The notes under the pieces: model-generated
Told to the model about the DNA's origin: nothing
What the model saw: the letters and a program-made list of their open reading frames with translations, nothing else
Database searches by the model: none
Position numbers and translations under genes: made by a program
Source of the DNA: Topomyia yanbarensis
Taxonomy: Eukaryota > Arthropoda > Insecta > Diptera > Culicidae
DNA length: 64,000 bases
Assembly (NCBI RefSeq): GCF_030247195.1
Contig: NC_080670.1
Location: 209,300,546 to 209,364,545, forward strand
Direction: 5' to 3'
Part shown: piece by piece, positions 56,301-64,000 of the stretch
How the letters are laid out: every line of letters begins with the position of its first letter
Numbering within the stretch: the first letter of the stretch is position 1

Positions 56301-59124
56301 AAACAATCCGAATAAACCGATTGTGGTGCCACAGACGCAAACTCGTAACTATAATCCTCCTGAAAATTTGGACGCGCTGGGAAACTCTGGAACAAACAAC
56401 GAACGGAAACGTGCTTCCAGCGGCAATCAATTAACGAACCAGCGTCCTGTTTGGTACGACACCAGTAACCCGAAAGCTCATCTACTACGTAACAAAGACA
56501 TGGTCCATCAGCTGGAAGCGGCCGATAATCGACTTCAAGACCTCCTGCTAAGCGGCAATCTCTTCCGTGAGTGGGACGTCTACGTTCGAATACGAACCGA
56601 TCTGCAGAAGCTGCTGGAATCTTTCCTCCTCTCGGAGATTCATTTCGCGCAGGATGTCAACCTGGAGAACCACTTTTGGAAGCTGCTCTACTACAACATC
56701 ATCGAACAGATGCGAAAACTGCTGGTTGAAGATCCGGATCCGCATAATCGGGCCTACTACCGGGAGAAGGCTTTGGATATCATCGAAAATGGTACTCAGT
56801 TTTTTGAACAGTTGCTAACCCTGCTGGAGCGTCACTATAACTTTAGCTTGGAGAAGTTCACCGGTCCGAATGCGGCTACCTATACCAAGGGTAGCAAATT
56901 CGGACTCGCACTCGTTTCGGCTCAGAAGTTGTTTCTTTTTCTCGGTGATTTGGCGCGTTATCGGGAGACTTGCTCTTCGCAGAACGAACCGACGAATTTC
57001 CGCAAGGCGAAACAGTGGTATGTTAAGGCGCAGCAGATTCGACCGAGTAACGGAAGGCCTTATAATCAGTTGGCGCTGCTCTCGGTTTATGCGGTAGGTT
57101 TTTTTGTTCTGTTTGGTTGATTTTGATTTGGGTTAATCGTACGGTTTTGTTACAGAAACGTAAGATCGATGCCGTCTACTTCTACATGCGCAGTCTGATG
57201 TCGTCCAATCCGTTCGAATCGGCGCGTGAGAGTTTGATGGATTTGTTCAATGAGACGAAGAAGAAGGTAGGTTCGATTCTGATTTTCAGTGTGATTGGTT
57301 TGGTTGTAGGTTTTTTAGCGCTGTAGCACTGACTGGCTTTGGACGATGTTCGAATAGTGGGAACGTTTGTGCGGCGGATGTGGTCACTTTTCTGTGAAGT
57401 GTTATACGAATTTTGAAATGAGCGGCGGAGAATAAAGTCCAGAAGAGGAAACCTTGCTTCGTGCAGCAAATTATATTAGAATGTAAAATCGGCTGAGAGC
57501 TTCAAGTGCGACTCGAATCTCTTGCAAAGATCTTCTCAGAAAAAGGCGGCTACCACAAATCTTCAGTTGAAGATGGCGAATGATAAACTAAAACCCTCAA
57601 AAAAAGTCGTGGAAAACCCTGATCGAGAATCTCTATTTGGATGAAGCCACAATACGAAGGAAAAACAATGACGCTTGACGATTAGAACGGTTTATTTTTC
57701 AAGGTGTGATAGAAAAGTGCATAACGAGTTGCTTGGTCGCAAATGACAGGTCGTATCTCCAACTATAGCAAGCATTGCACACGTAAAGAGAAACTCGAAC
57801 AAATGGCACCGACCTCTCTGAGCGATTTCAGATCAACAACGATGAATTTTTAATTTCGCAGAGAGTAGCTGTCGTCAACACGCTCCAACTGGATTTAGGA
57901 TGGCATCCTCTTATCATCAGTTGTCTTTTCATTTGGATAGAAGTTTATGTTGGCAGTCAAGTTAAATTAGATAAACTGAATTTTGATGGACGTAATAGCC
58001 ATTGGGAAATCTAGAACTCTAAAAGAATATCTTCAATTATTTCTACACAGTGATAATCCACTTAAAACAAGTTCATGTTCGATAAAATAGAAGATTGTCG
58101 CCGTTAAAAGGATTATTATTTCTTCAGTGATCATTCGTTCTGTGAATATGTGGAGGCTGTACAGTTTTTTTTGTATCAAAATTATGGCCACAACGGACGC
58201 ACTCAGCGGAACCACTGTTCGACTCGATCCTACAATAAACTAACATTCAATTCTGAAACCATAGATAATAGGCTAGCGTAACCTTTTACTAACCGAGTGT
58301 CGCTTATTTATCTGCTTTGAAATTCCAACATGCCGCCACCACATTACACACAAAACTAGCATAAGCTTTTGGTGAGTTTCCCATCGTCGGATGAAAACCA
58401 TTTTCCATCCATCTAATGCCTCCCTCCATCATCCATCCATCCCGTCCCTTCTCATCTAGTTGAAAATAATACCTACTCTATTAACTTCTGGTAGACAAAT
58501 TTAGACAAGATGATGATGACACTTGTCATTTCCTAATACGTACCGGAGCGTGTGTTTGTTGAATGCCATCCGCACCTGACCGACTTCGACCGATTAAAGT
58601 TGTATTACATCTGTTTCTTTGCTTTTTTTTTCTTCTCTTCTCAAATGTGACCCCCTTTGGGGACACTTCCCTTAAACGGAACACTCACCAACAGTACGAG
58701 AGCAGCCAGCGCAAACGGGAGGAAAAGAATCGAGCTCGGTTGAAAGAGAAAGAGCACCGCTTCGATGGTCACCTGCGCCGGGAAACTTGGATCCATCCGG
58801 AGGGTGGTCCTCGGGTTCACCGGACCGCTCCGCTGGATCCGCTGCTAGCCGGACGCACTGCCGGCGAAAGTAGCGAGGAAGAGGAGGAAGAACTCCGCCA
58901 GTTGGATTCGATCGAACTGAACAAACGTTTCATCGTCAGCTTTATGCACGTGCTGGGCAAACTGATCACCAAAACAGGGATGGAATCGTTCACACCCTGT
59001 GCGATCCAGATGCTGCGGGAATTTCGGGCACTGATCCAACATTCGCCGATTGCCGTCACCTCGCACCGGCTGCTGCAGCTGATGTCGCTGAACATGTTCG
59101 CCATCGAGATCACCAAACTGAAAG
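47324..59124 (+). CDS. Smg6: Smg6 (EST1A), NMD endonuclease; 3' exons outside the window
   Basis: SMG6 cleaves mRNAs carrying premature stops. Coding exons: 47324-48364, 48431-48543, 55728-57093, 57156-57266, 58695-59124, joined by GT-AG introns, 3,061 nt so far (phase 1 at the end). The N-terminus is Gly/Arg-rich (RGG, GGGGG runs) and holds TIYSPGSGPLRK at residues 29-40, which resembles exon-junction-complex binding motifs. Exon 3 has LFDPNNPNKPIV and then the EST1 14-3-3-like helical domain (DVNLENHFWKLLYYNIIEQ, AKQWYVKAQQIRPSNGRPYN QLALL). Exon 4 has AVYFYMRSLMSSNPFESARE; exon 5 has WIHPEGG and LNKRFIVSFMHVLGKLITK. The PIN nuclease domain must lie past 59124. The 7.2-kb intron 48544-55727 holds LINE copies on the same strand. 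Confidence 0.93.
49246..49461 (+). mobile_element. Possible copia pre-integrase fragment
   Basis: An open frame reads CIQDFWHKRSLGLSKLTG near its end, resembling the copia pre-integrase signature (WH.R.GH.S...L). The rest is not recognisable. Weak evidence; it lies in the large Smg6 intron. Confidence 0.35.
49850..51700 (+). mobile_element. Degenerate LINE (jockey-like ORF1 and ORF2)
   Basis: Broken frames give in order: an ORF1 stretch (HYIKGFMSKYGEVESV, then WRIFFPGILNGVRV and PIPSYLTF) near 49.90-50.05 kb; the ORF2 segment between endonuclease and RT (FWRKVISLRGKRRQV, EELGEHFSSLSS) at 50.3-50.46 kb; and RT (MLQHAP, VEKTMEQMVNKRLM, NMFVYADEVIIVVVG, EAVGFN) at 50.64-51.25 kb. The catalytic box reads YADE, not YADD. 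Numerous stops and shifts and a G run at 51097-51110 show decay. Confidence 0.7.
52176..54880 (+). mobile_element. R1-clade LINE, 5' truncated, with frameshift
   Basis: RT motifs: LVLLPKPGKPPGDPASYRPI, ENGLSQRQFGFRKG, VTIDVKNAF in the first frame (to about 52632); then after an apparent internal deletion and frame change, YETNTEQRSIRVTAGVPQGS and VEIVGFTDDVVLTI; then from about 53006 KAARTTSALARIMPNHGG, RYGVPAWAAAL, ARRLVRADSLAKWQQEWD, and a terminal zinc finger CPECVNVQETPEHVVFEC. The C-terminal CCHC-type finger and sequence style fit the R1 clade. ORF1, endonuclease and the RT start are missing. The third frame ends at 53803 and is followed by a long 3' untranslated region with internal repeats. 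Inserted in sense orientation in the Smg6 intron. Confidence 0.8.
54180..54560 (+). repeat. ~110-bp tandem units in the R1-like 3' untranslated region
   Basis: GGGAGCTAAATGGCTCA-type blocks start at about 54184, 54298, 54404 and 54527, each followed by a GAGAAATTCC-GCCGGGGAACTC-type block. Spacing is 106-123 bp. Similar blocks occur upstream at 53835 and in the fragments at 44.8 kb and 63.9 kb, so they belong to the element. Confidence 0.65.
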
Positions 59125-60867
59125 GTAAGTGAAGTTGTTGTTGTTTTTTTATTTTCAATCAGAACGGGTTCAAGATCATAAATATCGCGACAGAAAATTA
59201 TCTAGTCACAGCTGAGAAACGGATCGTGCTTGGATTGCTTCACAGCCACACGTTCCGCTGTTATATTGGCTGTCCCTATCAGAAGCAGTGATTGATCGAC
59301 GGTCTATCTACTCCTCCGCCAACCCCATCCCACCTCATCACAGGTGGAATGAGTGATGGTATGACATTAGAACCGACTTCCCTCCAATATAATTATGCAT
59401 CAGCTATGAATGAGCTATTATAGTGGCGCATCTCGGTGACAGTGTGAAAAATGTTGTTTGCTTGACTCCGCGCTGGTCATCAGCGCCGTTGAGCCCCCCA
59501 TAACTGGTTACGCGAAGGGAAGGCTAAAATTAGAAGTGCTTCCATTCGCCTGGAGGGGCCTGGAGGTTGTGTATCTTCGCCCGTTTGCCTCCTGTCGTCG
59601 TCGTCGTCGTTGTTGTTGTTGTTGTTGGCGTAATGTCCTGCCCTGCAGCATTGTGGATTTGTTCTGATGGATTTGATGGGTTCTGAGATGACGATGGACG
59701 AAACGAATGGGTAACGACGACGACGGCGACGATGAAGGATGAGTTATTGCTGCGCGATAATCGATGACAGGGTTGAGACAGATGACATTTGTTTGGACGA
59801 TGTAAGATTGCGGTGATCCGGTGATTAGTTGGAGATAGTGCGGTCAATTGGTCAGCCGAGTGGGATAATGATGAATCACCGCAAGCCCCGTTCCCATATG
59901 ATTAACAAAGGGGTGGTTAGTGGTAGTGTTGCAAGATTTGCATATGTAACGGAATTGTTTTCTCTGGACGTTAAATAATAAAATTATATTCTGAAAAATT
60001 CTCTATCGATTTATATAGCTGCTTACCTGCTCTTCCGGTCTTAGCTTCATATAACAGGTATAACATAATATATAAATGATCGTTTTTATTAAATTGTCTG
60101 TTCTACAGAGTGTAGATGTCATCAAACAATACCCCTTTACGAATATCACATCACATCAGTGATAGAGTAGTGAGTATATGGCCAAGTTCACTCCGGGTGG
60201 TTACAAACTGATACGCTACTGAAAAAACTAGATTTTTTTTTGTTCTGTTTTGATATGATCAGCTAGTACCTGCAGTATGTAGGGTAAATACGCATTGTTT
60301 GGTCTGAGTGGAATGATGGGCGATGTTTTATGTTGTCAACAAATGGACGATCTTTGATGAAATGAGACTTTCAAAAAGTTGAGGACGATCAAAAAATTAT
60401 TTCACGCTATTAGAGATGAGGTGGGAAATAGGGCATTACGAATTCTGACATATTGCGACATATGGGAAAGGGAGCATAAGCTAGAACTAGACGTTTAAAA
60501 TTATTTTGCGACGTACTTGTGGATTGTATTAAAGAAATTTGTGGCAATTAATGATTCAGAATTCCAGAGTCAACAGATCAGAGTCCATGGTTCAAAATCG
60601 AGCGGCGATGAATAAATGTCGGACTGCTGAATAATGCTTCGTAAAATCCCTCTAAGGAACCATTCATAAAATACGTGACGCAAAATTTTTCCAAAATTGA
60701 CTTTCCTCTCGCTCTATGACACAATTTGCAATTTTGGCGATTAATCTTCCTTGAAGTAATTATGAAGAATCAATTTTTCAAAAAACTATTTAGAGATTTG
60801 ATGTCTTCAGTAAAGTGGTTGCTAATGATATTAGAAACAACTTTGTTGAAGAAATGAATGATAAAAG
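59125..60867. other. Smg6 intron, no exon recognised
   Basis: Begins with the GTAAGT donor of the exon ending 59124. A (GTC)n/(GTT)n run lies at 59594-59628 and a short (GAC)n run at 59713-59730. No further Smg6 exon was recognised; the next exon should complete the helical domain. Confidence 0.55.
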
Positions 60868-63392
60868 TCCCTTAGTCCAGAGTCTAGAGTTCGGAGTCCT
60901 GAGTCCAGAATCCAATGTTTTGAATCCAAAATCCAGGTACCGGATCCAGATTCTCGAATCTAGAGTACCACATCCACAGTTCCGAAATCGGAATTCGCAG
61001 CTCAGAGTCTCGAGACCAGAGTCCGGAGTCCAGAATCCCGAGTCCAGAGTCTAGAGTATCGAATTCATTGGATTCTGGACCAGGGACTTTAAACTCAGAA
61101 CTCGAGCTGAGTCCCTGGTCCAAAATCCAATGTTCCGCGTCTAAAGTCTAACGTTCAGAATCCCATGTCAGGAGCTCCACGCCAAGAGACCAGAGTACCG
61201 AGCCTAGAGTTCGGAGTTCAAGGTCTCTGGATCAGAATCCGGAATCCCAAATCCAGAGTCTCGAGTCCTAAGTACAGAGTTCGGAGTCTTGAGACCAGAA
61301 TCAAGAATCCCATGTCAAGAGTCCCACGTTAAGAGACAAGAGTCTGGAATCCAGAGTGCGGAGTTCAGAGTCTCGAGATTAGAGTCCGGAGTCTCGAACC
61401 CAGAGTCGGGACTCTGGATTTGGATCTTCGGACTCTCTCAAATTCTTGAGTCTGGAGTTCAGAGTATTGAGACCAGAGTCCGGAATTTCGAGCCCCGGCT
61501 CCAGAATCCCGTATTCAGAGTCCCACGTCAAGAGACAAGAGTCCGGAGTCTAGAGTTAAGAGTCTCGAGATTAGAGTCCGGAGCCCGATTCCAGAGCCTC
61601 GAATATAGTGTCCTGAGTATAAAGTCCTTGGTCTAGAATTCAGAGTCCCATGTTCAGACGGGCAAATCCCGAATTCAACGTTCCGAGTCCAGAGTTCGGA
61701 ATTCCAGAGTCCGAAGTTCCAAATCCAAGAGTCCAGAGTCTCGAATCAAGAGTTCCGAGTCTAAACAGCCTGGTCCATAATCCAGGGTCTCACGTTCAGA
61801 GTCCCGAGTGTAGAGTTCGGCGTTCAGATTCTCGAGACCATCGTTTCGAGTCCAAAGTCCAGAGGACCGGATCCAGATTTTCACGTCCAGGGGACCATGT
61901 CCAGAGTTCCGAAATCAAAGTTCGGAGTTCAGAGTCTCGAGACCAGAGTCCGGAGTTCCGAGTCCAGAATCCCGAGTCTAGAATACCGAATTCAGAGTCC
62001 CAAGTCTAGAATACCGAATTCAGAATCTCGAGTCTTAGTTTAAAGTCCAATACCATTTCGGTAGTTCCACGTCAAGAGACCAGAATCCCGAGCCTAGAGT
62101 TCGGAGTTCAAAGTCTCGAGATCAGAGTCCGGAGTTCCAAATCCAGAGTCTCGAGTTCCGAGCCCAAAGTCCCGAGTCCAGAGTTTAGAGCCTTGCGATC
62201 AGAATACAGAATCCCACTCAAGAGTCCCACGTCAAAAAAAAACAAGAGTCTGGAGTCCAGAGGGCGGAGTTAAGAGTCGGGAGTCTCGAATCCAGTGCCT
62301 CGGATATAGAGTCCCGAGTCTAGAATTCAGAATCAGGGACCTAAATCCCGAACCCAAAGTTCCGAGCCCAGAGTTCGGAGTTCCAGAGTCCGAAGATCCA
62401 AATCCAAAGTGCAGAGTCTTGAATCAAGAGTTCCGAGTCTAAGCAACCTGGTCCATAATCGCCCGAGTCCATAGTTCGGCGTTCAGAGTCTCGAGACCAG
62501 AGTTCCGAGTCCAAAGTCCAGAGGACCGGATCCAGATTTTCGAATCCAGGGTAGTACGTCCAGAGCTCCGAAACCAAAGTTTGGAGTTCAGATTCTCGCG
62601 ATCAGAGTCCCGCGGTCACGAGGTATGGTATACCTTTCCCAGGCGGATCCTTAGCTACATTAATAATGTACTACCCGGTTGGGACAACACATGTAGACCA
62701 ACAAACAGTTCGCTTCCAACTAGATTGGATTCGGGCAAGCCATAAAAGATAACCTGAATAGTGGTCGCAGTGCCAAAGTTTCCTCCAACAAAAAAAAAAT
62801 CAGAGTCCCGCGTCCCAAATCCAGAGTCGGGACTCTGGATTTGGAGCTTCGGACTCTCCCAAAGTTCCGAGTCTGGAGTTCATAGTATTGAGAGAGTCCG
62901 GAATCCAGAGTCCCGAGTCTAAAGCCGTGGTTTCTCCGGAATCACATGTAAAGAGACCAGAATCCTGATCCAGAGTACTCGAGATTAGATTCCGGAGTCC
63001 CGAATTCAAATCTCCTAGCCCACAGTCCCGAATCCAGAGACCCAAGTCTAGAGTCCGGAGTTCAGAGTATTGAGCCAGAGTCCGGAGTCTCGAGTCCAGA
63101 GCCTCGATATCAGGGTCTGGAGTCCCGAATCCAGAGTTCAGAGTTTTAAGACTAGAGTTCGGAGTCTATAGTCCCGAGTCTAAAGACCCAGGTTTAGAAT
63201 CCAGAATCCCACGTCCAGAGTCACCTCAGAGTTTCGAGTCCAGATATCTTTGTTCAGTTTCGATACCAGAATCCGGAGACCCGAGTCCTAAGCCTAGAAA
63301 TCTGAAGTGCAGTGTCTTGAGACCAGAGTCAACAGTTTAGTCTAAAGTCCTGAATCCCCAGGTCCCGAATTCCAAATTCAGAGTCCCGAGCC
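60868..63392. repeat. Degenerate heptamer satellite (NNGAGTC)n
   Basis: For about 2.4 kb the sequence parses into 7-bp words of the form NNGAGTC with variants such as CAGAGTC, CGGAGTT, TCGAGTC, CCGAATC and CAGAATC. Because 7 nt is not a multiple of 3, all three frames per strand give the same 7-residue (21-nt) periodic peptide, which explains the open frames at 61289-61636 and 61650-62009. It is interrupted at 62615-62799 by a retroposon. Lies in the Smg6 intron or beyond its end. Confidence 0.85.
62615..62799 (+). mobile_element. Short poly(A) retroposon with 13-bp target duplication
   Basis: A 185-bp non-periodic insert splits the heptamer satellite. It ends in TCCAACA followed by an A run (to 62799) and is flanked by a perfect direct repeat TCAGAGTCCCGCG at 62602-62614 and 62800-62812. 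The repeat is satellite sequence, as expected for a target duplication. The insert starts GTCACGAGGTATGG. No A/B box is clear, so it is either a SINE or a 5'-truncated LINE tail. Confidence 0.8.
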
Positions 63393-63499
63393 CATGTACG
63401 CTGACAAACTGAGGACACATGGATGGCCCCTTCCCGAAGCACGACCCAACCAGATGGTGGACTCAATCGCACATCGATGCAGATAGTGAAAATGTTGCT

Positions 63500-64000
63500 G
63501 ACAATTAGGTCGTCAACGACGAGCTCCTACCAACGGCAAAAAGACTGAGAGTGAAGAAAGATTCCAGTCTGCACGGCATCCCCAAAGTAGCACTGAAGAC
63601 TGCGATTCTGTTTGAACATGCTTCGTCACCTCTTCACTCGAAGGGTGTGATTGAGCAACTGATACCGGAACACGTGGTCTTCGAATGCTCTAGGCTCGAG
63701 AAAGTTCGAAGCCGCTGCCAATCAACAAATTCGGTTCGGGAGAAATTGCTTTGCCGAAAGGCTCTTCGTAAGAGTAGACTAGATCCAAGGCAGGGGACTA
63801 TTTTGAGTAGTCCACGACGTAGAACGGCATTCGGGGCGCCAGGAAACAGGATGCAAGACTCCACCGGAGTCCTTGGACCGACCTCGGCTTTCTAGCGGGT
63901 GGTCGGTAGAGGAGACTCAGACAGGAGTCGGAGAATGGGTTTTGGGACAACTTCCACCGCCGAGGAACTCTGCATCCTAAGACCATCGGCGGAGACTAGA
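63500..64000 (+). mobile_element. Second R1-like LINE fragment, runs off the window
   Basis: HASSPL, then IPEHVVFECSRLEKVRS matches the terminal finger of the copy at 53.5-53.65 kb, and the following GGAGAAATTGC, GGCGCCAGGAA, CCGACCTCGGC and CACCGCCGAGGAACTC blocks match its 3' untranslated region. The cysteine pair before EHVVFEC is lost, so the copy is decayed. Confidence 0.7.

Noticed and set aside
61289..62009. ORFs of 115-119 codons rich in ESRVQSPE-type repeats
   Set aside because: They follow the 7-bp satellite; every frame on both strands gives similar peptides.

Overview
This is a eukaryotic nuclear genomic window from an insect, most likely a dipteran and plausibly a mosquito. The evidence is spliced genes with short (about 55-80 bp) GT-AG introns, proteins closest to insect unc-13, Sox102F, twin of eyeless and Smg6, and dense remnants of LINE, copia, gypsy and MITE elements. 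The species cannot be fixed from sequence alone. unc-13, Sox102F and toy are all on the dot chromosome (Muller element F) in Drosophila, so the window looks like a conserved dipteran element-F block.

Layout. 1-12.4 kb: gene-poor flank with one unassigned 111-codon ORF, an intact-looking hAT-type MITE (5124-5499, 8-bp target duplication), and a 2.9-kb foldback-like element whose two inverted ends are tandem arrays of a 33-bp unit. 12.5-21.1 kb (+): unc-13, with 24 exons that join in a continuous frame of 2,309 codons (C1, C2B, MUN and most of C2C). 21.1-26.2 kb: duplicated non-coding DNA, a gypsy relic, a TIR repeat and a copia relic. 26.3-30.1 kb (-): Sox102F (SoxD), four coding exons, 876 residues, convergent with unc-13. 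30.2-40.3 kb: repeat-rich intergenic DNA (LINE relic, pogo-type MITE, 715-bp TIR element). 40.3-41.4 kb (+): toy (Pax6), paired domain plus the first part of the homeodomain. 43.9-45 kb: copia and LINE fragments. 46.4-59.1 kb (+): Smg6, from a 5' untranslated exon through five coding exons; its PIN-domain exons lie beyond the window. A 7.2-kb Smg6 intron carries two LINE copies. 60.9-63.4 kb: a strongly 7-bp-periodic degenerate satellite carrying a small poly(A) retroposon with a 13-bp target duplication. The window ends in another fragment of the R1-like LINE.

Biology. unc-13 primes synaptic vesicles, Sox102F and toy are developmental transcription factors, and Smg6 is the nonsense-mediated-decay endonuclease. 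They share a neighbourhood but no pathway. The most interesting signals are a run of nine spaced basophilic-kinase-like serine motifs in the unc-13 N-terminal exon, with exact 19-residue spacing at its end; the inverted 33-bp arrays; the heptamer satellite; and the absence from the window of the expected last exons of both unc-13 and toy. No clearly new multi-gene system was found.
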